NCBI RefSeq assembly: GCF_008868125.1 | Contig: NZ_WAAQ01000001.1 | Span: 1,488,001-1,552,000 of the forward strand | DNA from: Microbacterium maritypicum | GTDB lineage: Bacteria; Actinomycetota; Actinomycetes; Actinomycetales; Microbacteriaceae | Reading direction: 5' to 3' | Length of the DNA stretch: 64,000 nucleotides | In this document: positions 19,826 through 28,963 of the stretch, piece by piece | Layout of the letters: every line of letters begins with the position of its first letter | Position numbering within the stretch: position 1 is the stretch's first letter | Notes under the pieces: model-generated | What the model was told of the DNA's origin: nothing | Databases searched by the model: none | What the model saw: only the letters and a program-made list of their open reading frames with translations | Translations under genes and position numbers: made by a program

Positions 19826-20290
19826 ATGACTTCCGATTCCGACGACGCCCTCAACTGGGACGGCGACGAGGCCCCGACGCCGAAGGACCGCGCTCTCCCG
19901 CACGGCTGGAACGCCGTCGGCAAGGGCAGCGACGACGTGGGAACGATCGAGGACGACGGCACCGTGACTCCTGCGCCCGTCGACGAACCGGCCGGCTTGA
20001 GCACGCCGATGCTGCTCCTGGTCGGAGTGGTCGGCGGGGTGTACCTCCTCTACACGATCGGCTGGATCGTCGGCGGGCTGCGACTTCAGCCGCTGGCGTC
20101 GTTCCTGGTCTCCGACGTGATGTTCCTGCCGTGGTTCGTCCTCGCGATCGCCGCGCCCGCACTGTGGTTCCTGGCGAGCTGGGTGCTCACGCGGGGGAGG
20201 GCGGCGTGGATCCGCGTCGCCGTGCTGCTCGCGGGAGTCGTGCTGCTCGTTCCCTGGCCCTTCGTCACCGTGGGGGTGATCGGATCATGA
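19826..20290 (+). CDS. Small membrane protein, unknown function
   Basis: A 154-residue protein with a hydrophilic, acidic first half (DDALNWDGDEAPTPKDRALP) and three transmembrane segments in the second half (MLLLVGVVGGVYLLYTIGWI, FLPWFVLAIAAPALWFLASW and VAVLLAGVVLLVPWPFVTVG). No known domain is recognised. The ATG at 19826 fits the -10 box six bases upstream. Its stop overlaps the start of the next gene (ATGA), so the two are co-translated and may form a complex. Confidence 0.75.
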   Translation: MTSDSDDALNWDGDEAPTPKDRALPHGWNAVGKGSDDVGTIEDDGTVTPAPVDEPAGLSTPMLLLVGVVGGVYLLYTIGWIVGGLRLQPLASFLVSDVMFLPWFVLAIAAPALWFLASWVLTRGRAAWIRVAVLLAGVVLLVPWPFVTVGVIGS

Positions 20291-20622
20291 CCACGTCGTC
20301 GACCGAGGCGCAGGTGTCTGCGGGTTCTCCGCGCTGGCTCGTCGGGCTCGTCATCGGCCTGGCGGGACTCTTCTACGCCTATGCCGTCTGGAATGCCGTG
20401 GCGCATCTGATCACGATGGCGCAGACCGGGCTGACCGGCGGCGGGTGGGCGACCCTGTTGTTCGGCGTCGCTTTCCCTGCCATCGTGTTCGCCTTCGCGT
20501 ATGTGATCGGTCGGCGGCGGCGAGTGGGCGAGCTCGCGCTCGTCTTCCTCGCAGGACTCGGTGTGGTCGCGGTGTTCTGGATGAGTCTCATCGCGCTGAG
20601 CCTCACCATGCCCAGCGCCTGA
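20287..20622 (+). CDS. Small membrane protein, unknown function
   Basis: A 111-residue protein with three predicted membrane segments (WLVGLVIGLAGLFYAYAVW, WATLLFGVAFPAIVFAFAYV and LALVFLAGLGVVAVFWMSLI). It begins within the stop of the preceding gene (4-base ATGA overlap). No family is recognised. The pair lies directly upstream of serA but on a separate promoter. Confidence 0.75.
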   Translation: MTTSSTEAQVSAGSPRWLVGLVIGLAGLFYAYAVWNAVAHLITMAQTGLTGGGWATLLFGVAFPAIVFAFAYVIGRRRRVGELALVFLAGLGVVAVFWMSLIALSLTMPSA

Positions 20623-20672
20623 GCCGCCTGTCCTGCCGCGTCATACGGCACGGAGGCCCGCGTCCGCTCCGG

Positions 20673-20678
20673 TAGAGT
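20673..20678 (+). promoter_or_regulatory. Likely -10 box of serA
   Basis: TAGAGT at 20673-20678 would start a transcript with a 5' leader of about 60 bases before the GTG of serA. No riboswitch or leader peptide is evident in that leader. Confidence 0.45.
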
Positions 20679-20745
20679 TGACGCGATCGCGCCCCCATGG
20701 TGTGCGGCGCATCGGCCCCTGCCGCGCTGCCCCGAAGGATCCACT

Positions 20746-22350
20746 GTGCCGAAGCCTGTCGTGCTTATCGCCGAAGTACTCTCTCCCGCCACGATCGACG
20801 CTCTCGGTCCCGACTTCGACGTCCGCGACGTCGACGGCACCGACCGGGAGGCGCTGTTCGCGGCGCTCGCGGACGCGGACGCCGTGCTGGTCCGCTCGGC
20901 GACCCGCATCGACGAGGAGGCTCTGACTCACGCCCCGAAGCTGAAGGTCGTCGCCCGCGCCGGCGTGGGCCTCGACAACGTCGACATCAAGGCCGCCACC
21001 GCGGCCGGTGTCATGGTCGTGAACGCGCCGACCTCGAACATCGTCTCGGCCGCCGAGCTCACGGTCGGCCACATCCTCAGCCTCGCTCGCCGTATTCCGG
21101 CCGCGCACGCCTCGCTGTCCGCCGGCGCGTGGAAGCGCAGCTCGTTCACCGGCGCCGAACTGTTCGAGAAGACCGTCGGCATCGTCGGCCTCGGACGCAT
21201 CGGTGCCCTCGTCGCCGCCCGACTCGCGGCGTTCGACATGCGCGTCGTCGCCTACGACCCTTACGTCACCTCGGCACGTGCCCAGCAGCTGGGCGTGCAG
21301 CTGCTCTCGCTCGACGAGCTCGTGGCCGAGTCCGACTTCCTGACCATCCACATGCCCAAGACGCCTGAGACGACGGGCATGATCGGCGCCGAGCAGTTCA
21401 AGGCCATGAAGCCGACCGCTTTCGTGGTCAACGTAGCGCGCGGTGGGCTCATCGACGAGGAGGCGCTGCACGCGGCTCTCGTCGCGGGCGAGATCGCGGG
21501 TGCCGGCCTCGACGTCTTCACCTCAGAGCCCCCGGCAGAGGGGGGCACCGCCCGCCCGCTCCTGGATCTTCCCAACGTCGTCGTCACCCCGCACCTCGGT
21601 GCCAGCACGGAAGAGGCGCAGGAGAAGGCGGGCGTCTCGGTCGCGAAGTCCGTGCGCCTCGCGCTCGGCGGCGATCTGGTGCCGGACGCGGTGAACGTCG
21701 CCGGTGGTGTGATCGATCCCTACGTGCGCCCCGGCATCTCGCTCGTCGAGAAGCTCGGACAGATCTTCGCAGCGCTCGCGACCTCGCCGCTCACCAGCCT
21801 CGACGTCGAGGTGCACGGTGAGCTGAACGACTACGACGTGAGCGTGCTGAAGCTCGCGGCGCTCAAGGGCGTCTTCACGAACATCGTCAGCGAGACCGTC
21901 TCGTACGTGAACGCTCCGCTGCTCGCCGAGCAGCGCGGCATCGCGGTGCGGCTGCTCAAGGACGATGTGAGCGACGAGTACCGCAACGTGATCACGCTGA
22001 GCGGTGCGCTCTCCGACGGCTCGCAGCTCTCGGTCTCCGGAACGCTGACCGGTCCGAAGCAGACCGAGAAGCTGGTCGGCATCAACGACCACACCCTCGA
22101 GCTGCCGATCGAGAAGAACCATGTCGTGATGCTCTACACCGACCGTCCCGGCATCGTGGCGGTCTACGGCCAGAAGTTCGGCGAAGCCGGCATCAACATC
22201 GCGGGCATGCAGATCGCCCGTCGGGCGGCCGGCGCGCAGGCGCTCAGCGTGCTGACGCTCGACTCGCCCGTGTCGGAGGAGCTGCTCGAAGACGTGAGCG
22301 CCGCGATCGACGCCGACCTCTTCCGCCAGATCGAGATCACCGAGGTCTGA
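20746..22350 (+). CDS. serA: D-3-phosphoglycerate dehydrogenase
   Basis: SerA oxidises 3-phosphoglycerate with NAD+ and is the first step of serine synthesis. The 534-residue long form is typical of actinobacteria. It has substrate and NAD-binding domains (GLGRIGALVAARLAAFDM at about 147; catalytic block HMPKTPETTGMIG), an ASB intervening domain (about 320-450) and a C-terminal ACT domain (TDRPGIVAVYGQKFGEAGIN, about 462) that gives serine feedback control. The start is GTG 20746 with GAAGGA upstream. It stands alone between its own promoter and a strong terminator. Confidence 0.97.
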   Translation: MPKPVVLIAEVLSPATIDALGPDFDVRDVDGTDREALFAALADADAVLVRSATRIDEEALTHAPKLKVVARAGVGLDNVDIKAATAAGVMVVNAPTSNIVSAAELTVGHILSLARRIPAAHASLSAGAWKRSSFTGAELFEKTVGIVGLGRIGALVAARLAAFDMRVVAYDPYVTSARAQQLGVQLLSLDELVAESDFLTIHMPKTPETTGMIGAEQFKAMKPTAFVVNVARGGLIDEEALHAALVAGEIAGAGLDVFTSEPPAEGGTARPLLDLPNVVVTPHLGASTEEAQEKAGVSVAKSVRLALGGDLVPDAVNVAGGVIDPYVRPGISLVEKLGQIFAALATSPLTSLDVEVHGELNDYDVSVLKLAALKGVFTNIVSETVSYVNAPLLAEQRGIAVRLLKDDVSDEYRNVITLSGALSDGSQLSVSGTLTGPKQTEKLVGINDHTLELPIEKNHVVMLYTDRPGIVAVYGQKFGEAGINIAGMQIARRAAGAQALSVLTLDSPVSEELLEDVSAAIDADLFRQIEITEV

Positions 22351-22361
22351 TCGGCGACAGT

Positions 22362-22405
22362 CGAAGGAGGGCGGGAGCGCGATGCTCCCGCCCTCCTTCG
22401 CGTTT
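22362..22405. terminator. Bidirectional terminator between serA and the TetR gene
   Basis: A perfect 17-bp stem (22362-22378 with 22384-22400) with a 5-base loop, followed by CGTTT. The genes converge here. Confidence 0.9.
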
Positions 22406-22413
22406 CGACGGGT

Positions 22414-22956
22414 TCAGGCCGTCGCCTTCAGCACCAGTGCGATCAGCTCACGGAGTTCATCGCTGCGAGGGACCAGTCGCTCCGGTCCGTGCACATCGAG
22501 CGAGTTGTTGAAGTAGAGCCCGTCGCTGACGAGCATCACGAGATCGAGGCTCGCACTGTCGCGCACGTGCGGGCGAATCGTCCCCGCCCAGCGACGCCTC
22601 GTGTCGCGGAGCATGTCCGCCGCGGGGATCGAGCCGCCCTGCGCGAGGCGGGTCGTGGCGATCAGCACCCGATCGAGCGCGTCGTCCTCCATCACCGAGG
22701 TGCGCACGTAGTAGGCGACGGGGCCCTCGTCGGCAGTTGTCATGCGCTCGAGGTCGAGGGTCGTGAGGCGGTCCAGCCGCTCGACGAGCCCGGCCTCGAG
22801 CTCATCCTTCGACCCGAAGTGGTACAGCAATCCGCCCTTCGAGACGCCGGCCGCCTTGGCGGTGGCTTCGAGAGTGGCGGCACGCTCTCCCTCTTCGATG
22901 AGGATCGCTTCGAAGGCGTCGAGCACCTTCTCGCGGGCGAGGGGAGGTCGGGGCAT
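22414..22956 (-). CDS. TetR-family transcriptional regulator
   Basis: A 180-residue repressor with the N-terminal TetR helix-turn-helix (ILIEEGERAATLEATAKAAG, then VSKGGLLYHFGSKDELEAGL, about residues 18-58) and a TetR_C-type ligand domain. It is divergent from the 14-TM exporter gene and shares a 95-base region with it that contains a perfect inverted repeat. Repression of the exporter and relief by its substrate is the expected circuit. Confidence 0.92.
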   Translation of the reverse strand: MPRPPLAREKVLDAFEAILIEEGERAATLEATAKAAGVSKGGLLYHFGSKDELEAGLVERLDRLTTLDLERMTTADEGPVAYYVRTSVMEDDALDRVLIATTRLAQGGSIPAADMLRDTRRRWAGTIRPHVRDSASLDLVMLVSDGLYFNNSLDVHGPERLVPRSDELRELIALVLKATA

Positions 22957-23009
22957 CGTGGATCCTTTGCACAGGGGAAGGGAGGGAATTCTGTTACTAT
23001 ACCATCCGG

Positions 23010-23025
23010 ACGGTTCACTAACCGT
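23010..23025. promoter_or_regulatory. Candidate TetR operator
   Basis: ACGGTT (23010-23015) and AACCGT (23020-23025) form a perfect 6-bp inverted repeat with a 4-base spacer. It lies between the divergent TetR and exporter genes, next to the only AT-rich hexamers in the gap (TACTAT at 22995-23000 on the plus strand, TATAGT on the minus strand). Confidence 0.6.
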
Positions 23026-23051
23026 GCGATCACGATCCTGAGAGGTGTTCC

Positions 23052-24587
23052 ATGACCCGTACTGCGTCGATCCCGACGACAGAGACGGATGCTCCCCGCG
23101 TCGGAGCCCGCGGCTGGGCGGCGCTCGTCGTCCTCATGCTGCCGGTGCTGCTGGTCTCGGTGGACAACACGGTGCTGAGCTTCGCGCTCCCCGAGATCTC
23201 CATCGCGCTCGCCCCCACGGGTGCGGAGCAGCTGTGGATCATCGACGTGTACCCCCTGGTGCTCGCCGGACTCCTCGTCACGATGGGCACGCTGGGCGAC
23301 CGCTTCGGTCGACGCCGGATGCTACTGATCGGAGCGACCGGCTTCGCCGCGGTCTCCGCCCTCGCGGCGTTCGCACCGACCGCCGGGCTGCTCATCGCCG
23401 CCCGCGCGCTCCTGGGCTTCTTCGGCGCCATGTTGATGCCGTCGACCCTCTCCCTCCTGCGTTCGATCTTCCAGAACCGCGACCAGCGCCGCATGGCCAT
23501 CGCGGTGTGGGCCTCGGCGTTCTCCGCCGGGTCGGCGCTGGGCCCGATCGTGGGCGGCATCCTCCTCGAGCACTTCGCCTGGGGATCGGTCTTCCTGATC
23601 GCCGTTCCCGTGCTCATCCCGTTGCTCATCGCCGCGCCGCTGCTGGTCCCGGAGAGCCGTGACCCGAACCCGGGGCGGATCGACCTGATCAGCATCGCGC
23701 TGTCGATGGCGACAATGATCCCGGTGGTCTACGCGATCAAGTCCCTGGCGGTGGACGGCCCGAGCCTCACGGCCGGCGCGTGGGCACTGCTCGGCTTCGG
23801 GATGGGCTACCTGTTCGTCCGTCGCCAGCTGCGGGTGAAGAGCCCGATGCTCGACATGGCGCTGTTCCGTCGCGGTTCGTTCTCCGGAGCGATCCTGGTG
23901 AACCTGCTCAGTGTCGTCGCACTCGTCGGCTTCCTCTACTTCGTGTCGCAGCACCTGCAGCTCGTCCTTGGGCTGTCACCGATGATGGCCGGTTTCGCAC
24001 TGGTCCCCGGCATGCTCGCGATGATCGTCGCCGGGCTCTCGGTCGTGCCGGTCTCGCGTCGGGTGCCTCCGCACATCGTCATCCCCGCCGGGCTGGCGTT
24101 CTCGGTGGCCGGATACCTCATCGTGGCGTTCACGACGCATGAGCACGGTGTCCTGCCGCTCGTGGTGGCGTTCGTGGTGCTCGGCATCGGCATCGGTGCG
24201 GCGGAGACGATCTCCAACGAGCTGATCCTGTCGAGCGCGCCCGCGGCCAAGGCGGGGGCGGCGAGTGCCGTGTCGGAGACCGCGTATGAACTGGGCGCCG
24301 TGCTGGGCACGGCCGTCCTCGGCGGCATCATCACCGCCTTCTACCGCGGGGCGCTCGTGCTTCCGGACGGGCTGCCTGCCGATGTCGCGCATGCGGCGGG
24401 CGAGACGCTCGCCGGTGCCTACACCGCCGCTCAGGAGCTGCCCGATCAACTCGGGACCGCGTTGTGGGATGCCGCAGCCGCGGCGTTCGGCTCCGGCGTG
24501 ATGGTGACGTCGCTCATCGGTGCGGGGCTCGTGGTCGTCGCCGGCGTGATCGCCGCCGTCACACTGCGCAAAGCCCCCTCGCACTGA
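23052..24587 (+). CDS. MFS drug exporter, 14-TM DHA2 (EmrB/QacA) type
   Basis: A 511-residue proton-driven exporter with fourteen predicted membrane segments. The family motif near TM1, LLVSVDNTVLSFALPEI (about residue 33), and motif A GTLGDRFGRRRMLLIG (about 78) are present, with motif C-like AGSALGPIVGG in TM5. The divergent TetR gene suggests induction by a toxic compound. The substrate cannot be told from the sequence. Confidence 0.92.
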   Translation: MTRTASIPTTETDAPRVGARGWAALVVLMLPVLLVSVDNTVLSFALPEISIALAPTGAEQLWIIDVYPLVLAGLLVTMGTLGDRFGRRRMLLIGATGFAAVSALAAFAPTAGLLIAARALLGFFGAMLMPSTLSLLRSIFQNRDQRRMAIAVWASAFSAGSALGPIVGGILLEHFAWGSVFLIAVPVLIPLLIAAPLLVPESRDPNPGRIDLISIALSMATMIPVVYAIKSLAVDGPSLTAGAWALLGFGMGYLFVRRQLRVKSPMLDMALFRRGSFSGAILVNLLSVVALVGFLYFVSQHLQLVLGLSPMMAGFALVPGMLAMIVAGLSVVPVSRRVPPHIVIPAGLAFSVAGYLIVAFTTHEHGVLPLVVAFVVLGIGIGAAETISNELILSSAPAAKAGAASAVSETAYELGAVLGTAVLGGIITAFYRGALVLPDGLPADVAHAAGETLAGAYTAAQELPDQLGTALWDAAAAAFGSGVMVTSLIGAGLVVVAGVIAAVTLRKAPSH

Positions 24588-24668
24588 CCAGTACGCTGGG
24601 AGGACCGGCTCGTTCGCCCCGCGGCGGGCGTGGGCCGGTCCATCCCCGTGCAGTGCGCAAGGAGTCTC

Positions 24669-25712
24669 ATGTCGCGTGTCGTGAAGCTGGCCGTCATCCC
24701 CGGTGACGGCATCGGTCCCGAGGTCATCGCCGAGGCGGAGAAGGTGCTCGACGCCGTCACCGCCGACAGCGGAGTGGTCTTCGACAAGACCCGCTTCTCG
24801 CTCGGTGCCGGGCGTTTCCTTGACACGGGGGAGACCCTCACCGATGACGACCTCGCCGCGATCGCCGCGAACGACGCGATCCTGCTGGGCGCGGTCGGCG
24901 GAAAGCCGGGCGACCCTCGCCTCAAGGACGCCAACATCGAGCGCGGTCTGCTCCTCAAGCTGCGCTTCACGCTCGACCACTACGTGAATCTGCGGCCGTC
25001 CAAGCTCTTCGCCGGCGCCCCGGGCCCGCTGTCCGACCCGGGTGAGATCGACTTCGTCGTGGTGCGTGAAGGCACGGAGGGGCCGTACGTCGGCAACGGC
25101 GGCGCGATCCGCAAGGGGACCCCGCAGGAGGTCGCGAACGAGACCTCGGTGAACACCGCCTTCGGCGTGGAGCGTGTGGTGCGCTACGCGTTCGACCTCG
25201 CCGAGCGCCGCCGCAAGAAGGTGACGCTCGTACACAAGACCAATGTGCTCGTGCACGCGGGGGCCATCTGGCAGCGCATCGTGAACGAGGTGGCGGCCGA
25301 GCACCCCGACGTCGTCGTCGACTACCTGCACGTCGATGCCGCCACGATCTTCCTGGTCACCGATCCCTCGCGCTTCGACGTGATCGTGACCGACAACCTG
25401 TTCGGCGACATCCTCACCGACCTCGCCGGTGCCGTCACGGGCGGCATCGGTCTCGCCGCGTCGGGGAACATCAACCCCGATGGCGCCTTCCCGTCGATGT
25501 TCGAGCCGGTGCACGGCTCGGCGCCCGACATCGCGGGGCAGCAGAAGGCCGATCCGACCGCTGCGATCCTCTCGATCGCGCTGCTGCTGGACCACCTCGG
25601 CCTCACCGAGGAATCCGCACGTGTGAGCGCGGCGGTCGAGGCCGACATCGCCGCCCGCACCGCGGCTCGCACGACGGCGGAGATCGGCTCCGCGATCACT
25701 GCACGCCTCTGA
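24669..25712 (+). CDS. leuB: 3-isopropylmalate dehydrogenase
   Basis: LeuB oxidatively decarboxylates 3-isopropylmalate to 2-ketoisocaproate with NAD+, the third step of leucine synthesis. The 347-residue protein opens with [14 protein letters not shown]. It shows [12 protein letters not shown] (about residue 134), the metal site [19 protein letters not shown] (about 241) and [12 protein letters not shown] (about 279). ATG 24669 with AAGGAG upstream is chosen over an earlier in-frame ATG at 24630. The promoter may be TACGCT near 24593, leaving a leader of about 60 bases. ilvE follows 60 bases later. Confidence 0.96.
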   Translation: MSRVVKLAVIPGDGIGPEVIAEAEKVLDAVTADSGVVFDKTRFSLGAGRFLDTGETLTDDDLAAIAANDAILLGAVGGKPGDPRLKDANIERGLLLKLRFTLDHYVNLRPSKLFAGAPGPLSDPGEIDFVVVREGTEGPYVGNGGAIRKGTPQEVANETSVNTAFGVERVVRYAFDLAERRRKKVTLVHKTNVLVHAGAIWQRIVNEVAAEHPDVVVDYLHVDAATIFLVTDPSRFDVIVTDNLFGDILTDLAGAVTGGIGLAASGNINPDGAFPSMFEPVHGSAPDIAGQQKADPTAAILSIALLLDHLGLTEESARVSAAVEADIAARTAARTTAEIGSAITARL

Positions 25713-25772
25713 CTGCAGGCGTAGGCTGAACGGGCGCGAGGATGCGCCCACCCACGAGGAATGGATGATGAG

Positions 25773-26873
25773 ATGACGACCATCGATGCCGAGGCGACCG
25801 TGGCTCCCCTGGAGTTCGCCGTCACGAAGAACCTGACCGCAGCGTCGCCCGCACGGCTGGCCGAGGTGCTGGAGAACCCGGGCTTCGGCGTGGTCTTCAC
25901 CGATCACATGGTCGACATCTGCTGGTCGGCCAAGGGCGGCTGGCACCGTCCGCGCGTGCAGCCGTACGGCCCGATCCCGCTCGACCCCGCAGCGTCCGTG
26001 CTGCACTACGCGCAGGAGATCTTCGAGGGCATCAAGGCCTACCGTCACGCCGACGGCTCGATCCACACGTTCCGCCCCGACCGCAACGCCGCGCGCCTGC
26101 AGGCCAGCGCCCGCCGCCTCGCGCTGCCCGAGCTTCCGACCGAGTACTTCATCCAGTCGCTGCGCGAGCTCATCGCCGTCGACGGACGCTGGGTGCCCAC
26201 GGGTGCCGACCAGAGCCTCTACCTGCGTCCGTTCATGTTCGCCAAGGAGGCGTTCCTGGGTGTCCGTGCCGCGCAGAAGGTCGCGTACTACGTGATCGCC
26301 AGCCCCGCAGGCGCCTACTTCTCCGGTGGCGTGAAGCCGGTGCGCATCTGGCTCTCCGAGGAGTACGCCCGCGCGGGCAAGGGCGGCACCGGCAAGGCCA
26401 AGACCGGCGGCAACTACGCATCGAGCCTGCTCGCGCAGAGCGAGGCCAGCGCCAAGGGCTGCGACCAGGTCGTGTTCCTCGACGAGAAGCGCAACGTCGA
26501 GGAGCTCGGCGGCATGAACGTCGTCTTCGTCTTCAAGGACGGGCGCGTCGTCACCCCCGAGTCCGACAGCATCCTCGAGGGCATCACCCGCGACTCGCTG
26601 CTGCAGCTGGCGGAAGACCGCGGCTACACGGTGGAGAAGCGGCCGATCTCGATCGACGAGTGGCGCGAGGGTGTCGCGTCGGGCGACATCGTGGAGGTGT
26701 TCGCCTGCGGCACGGCTGCCGTCGTCACCCCGATCGGCGCTCTCGTGGGCGACGGGTTCGACGAGCCGCAGCCGCTGGGCGAGCTCGCGCTCTCGCTGCG
26801 CGAGGAGCTCACCGACATCCAGTACGGCCGCCGTGAGGACAAGCACGGCTGGCTGCTGCGCCTCGACGCCTGA
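25773..26873 (+). CDS. ilvE: Branched-chain amino-acid aminotransferase
   Basis: IlvE moves the amino group of glutamate to the 2-keto acids of leucine, isoleucine and valine. It is a PLP class IV aminotransferase; 366 residues is standard for the BCAT form. Visible blocks are [14 protein letters not shown] (about residue 79), [17 protein letters not shown], the PLP-lysine region [14 protein letters not shown] (about 210) and [13 protein letters not shown] (about 310). ATG 25773 is preferred; ATG 25761 in the same frame would add MDDE but abuts the GAGGA site. It probably shares expression with leuB. Confidence 0.95.
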   Translation: MTTIDAEATVAPLEFAVTKNLTAASPARLAEVLENPGFGVVFTDHMVDICWSAKGGWHRPRVQPYGPIPLDPAASVLHYAQEIFEGIKAYRHADGSIHTFRPDRNAARLQASARRLALPELPTEYFIQSLRELIAVDGRWVPTGADQSLYLRPFMFAKEAFLGVRAAQKVAYYVIASPAGAYFSGGVKPVRIWLSEEYARAGKGGTGKAKTGGNYASSLLAQSEASAKGCDQVVFLDEKRNVEELGGMNVVFVFKDGRVVTPESDSILEGITRDSLLQLAEDRGYTVEKRPISIDEWREGVASGDIVEVFACGTAAVVTPIGALVGDGFDEPQPLGELALSLREELTDIQYGRREDKHGWLLRLDA

Positions 26874-26917
26874 GTTTCCAGTTGCCGAGACCCACGCTCC
26901 CCGCCGGGCGCGCTCGG

Positions 26918-26930
26918 TAGGCTGGATCCC
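26918..26930 (+). promoter_or_regulatory. Leaderless promoter, TAGGCT
   Basis: TAGGCT (26918-26923) lies 7 bases before ATG 26931, with no ribosome-binding site. It opens the three-gene run that follows. Confidence 0.6.
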
Positions 26931-27707
26931 ATGAAGATCGCCCGGTTCAGCCACGACGAAGCCATCATGTACGGGATCATCGACGAGCGCGAGCTCGTGG
27001 TGCTTGCCGGGGACCCGATGTTCACCGGGTACGAGACCACCGGCGCTCGGGTGCCGCTCGCGGATGCCGCCCTGCTCGCCCCGGTGATCCCGCGGTCGAA
27101 GGTCGTCTGCGTCGGCAAGAACTATCACGATCATGCCGCCGAGATGGGGGGAGAGGCCCCTGAGGAGCCCCTGCTGTTCCTCAAGCCGAACACCGCGGTG
27201 ATCGGCCCCGGAGACGCGATCGTGCGGCCGACGCTCTCCGAGCGCACCGAGTACGAGGGCGAACTGGTCGTCGTGATCGGCAAGATCGCGAAGAACGTCA
27301 AGGCCGAGAATGCGCTCGACTACGTGCTCGGCTACACGATCGGCAACGACGTGACCGCTCGCGACCTCCAGCGCAAGGATGGTCAGTGGTCGCGCGCGAA
27401 GGGCTTCGACACGTTCTGCCCGCTGGGACCGGTTATCGAGACCGACTTCGACCCGGCGAACGCGACGATCGAGACGCGGGTGAACGGCGAGGTGCGCCAG
27501 CACGCCCCGCTCACCGACATGATCCACTCGGTACCGGCGATCATCGAGTACGCCTCGGCCGTGTTCACCCTGCTCCCCGGCGATGTCATCATGACCGGCA
27601 CCCCGGCCGGTGTCGGCACGTTCGCGGCCGGTGACGTCGTCGAGGTCGAGATCTCGGGATTGGGCATTCTGCGCAACACCGCGCGCGACGCCGTTCCCGC
27701 GTCATGA
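26931..27707 (+). CDS. Fumarylacetoacetate hydrolase family protein
   Basis: FAH-fold proteins hydrolyse or decarboxylate acylpyruvates and other beta-diketo acids with a divalent metal. The 258-residue protein has the N-terminal DUF2437-like part (about 1-55) and the FAH core: VGKNYHDHAAEMGG (about 62), FLKPNTAVIGPGD, then TEYEGELVVVIGK with the metal-binding Glu residues, DVTARDLQRKDGQW and PGDVIMTGTPAGVG. It overlaps the MFS gene by 4 bases. The exact substrate (oxaloacetate, fumarylpyruvate or other) is unknown. Confidence 0.9.
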   Translation: MKIARFSHDEAIMYGIIDERELVVLAGDPMFTGYETTGARVPLADAALLAPVIPRSKVVCVGKNYHDHAAEMGGEAPEEPLLFLKPNTAVIGPGDAIVRPTLSERTEYEGELVVVIGKIAKNVKAENALDYVLGYTIGNDVTARDLQRKDGQWSRAKGFDTFCPLGPVIETDFDPANATIETRVNGEVRQHAPLTDMIHSVPAIIEYASAVFTLLPGDVIMTGTPAGVGTFAAGDVVEVEISGLGILRNTARDAVPAS

Positions 27708-28963
27708 CCGATGTCGCCCTGACGGCGGCGCAGCAGACGGTGGTCCAGCGGCGCACCGTGCTGGTGCTGTCGTTCGGGCAGGTGCTCGGCGGCATCGCCT
27801 TCGGGGCCACGGTCTCGCTCGGCGCGCTTCTTGCTGCCGACATCTCGGGGAACGACGCGCTCTCCGGTTTGGCGACGGCTTCCGTGACGCTGGGAGCGGC
27901 GGCGTGCGCCATCCCGCTCGCCCGCCTCGCCGCGCGCGTCGGACGCCGCCGCGCGCTCACGCTCGGCAACCTGTTCGCGCTGGTCGGCATCGCGGTGGTG
28001 ATCCTCGCCGCTGCCCTGCGGATCTTCCCCCTGCTGCTCGCCGGGATCCTGATGATCGGCGCAGGCAATGCGGGAAACCTCCAGTCGCGATTCGCGGCGA
28101 CCGATCTCGCCGCCCCGCAGCACCGAGGCCGCGACCTGTCGATCGTCGTCTGGTCGACGACCATCGGCGGTGTCGCCGGCCCTCTGCTGCTGGGCCCTGG
28201 GGAGATCGTCGGGCAGGCGGTCGGGATGCCACCGCAGACGGGCTCGTATCTGTTCTCCTTCGTCGCGCAGTGCGCGGCGCTGCTGCTCTACATCGTCGCG
28301 CTGCGTCCTGATCCGCTTCTGGCGGCCCAGCGGCTCGCCAAGGCGTCGACCGCGGCCGCCGGAGCGGTGGCGGTGGATCGCCCGCGGGTCGCCCGCTATG
28401 CGATCTTCGCGATCGCCGGCTCTCATGTGGTGATGGCCTCGGTCATGGCCATGACTCCGGTGCACCTGTCGCACATGGCCCACGGCGCCGGGGGCATGGC
28501 CGCGAGTCCGGCAGATGTCTCGGCGCTCGTGGGGATCACGATCGCCCTGCACGTCGGTGGCATGTACGCCCTGTCCCCGGTCTTCGGTGTGCTGGCCGAT
28601 CGATGGGGCCGACTGCAGGTCGTTCTGCTCGGACAGGTACTGCTCGCCGGAGCTCTCGCGTTCGCCGTGTTCACCGGTACGGAGGCGTGGGGCGTGATGG
28701 TGGCCCTCATCCTGCTGGGGCTGGGGTGGAGCGCGGCGACGGTCGCCGGCGCCGCACTGCTCACCGAGGCTTCGGCGCCCGAGCTGCGCACCCGCAGGCA
28801 GGGGCGCAGCGATTCGCTGATGAGCCTCTCGGCTGCCGCCGGGTCTGTGCTTGCCGGTGTGGTGCTGTCGAACTTCCAGTACTCGGGACTCGGCATCGCG
28901 GCTTTCGTCCTGGTCGTCGCGATCGTGGCGCTCTCCCCGCTCGCCCGCTCCGGCGTCCGATGA
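27704..28963 (+). CDS. MFS transporter (12-TM)
   Basis: A 419-residue major facilitator with about twelve membrane segments. Motif A is seen as ARLAARVGRRRALTLGNLF (about residue 69), and a second such loop as GVLADRWGRLQVV (about 295). The central loop of about 20 residues separates the two halves. It overlaps both neighbours by 4 bases (FAA hydrolase and methyltransferase), so the three are translated together. Substrate unknown. Confidence 0.88.
   Translation: MTDVALTAAQQTVVQRRTVLVLSFGQVLGGIAFGATVSLGALLAADISGNDALSGLATASVTLGAAACAIPLARLAARVGRRRALTLGNLFALVGIAVVILAAALRIFPLLLAGILMIGAGNAGNLQSRFAATDLAAPQHRGRDLSIVVWSTTIGGVAGPLLLGPGEIVGQAVGMPPQTGSYLFSFVAQCAALLLYIVALRPDPLLAAQRLAKASTAAAGAVAVDRPRVARYAIFAIAGSHVVMASVMAMTPVHLSHMAHGAGGMAASPADVSALVGITIALHVGGMYALSPVFGVLADRWGRLQVVLLGQVLLAGALAFAVFTGTEAWGVMVALILLGLGWSAATVAGAALLTEASAPELRTRRQGRSDSLMSLSAAAGSVLAGVVLSNFQYSGLGIAAFVLVVAIVALSPLARSGVR

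Noticed and set aside
23976..27527. Minus-strand open frame of 1183 codons across the MFS, leuB, ilvE and FAA genes
   Set aside because: It lies antisense to four well-supported genes. Its composition (Arg, Asp, His, Gly, Val rich) is the usual shadow of high-GC coding DNA, and it matches no family pattern.
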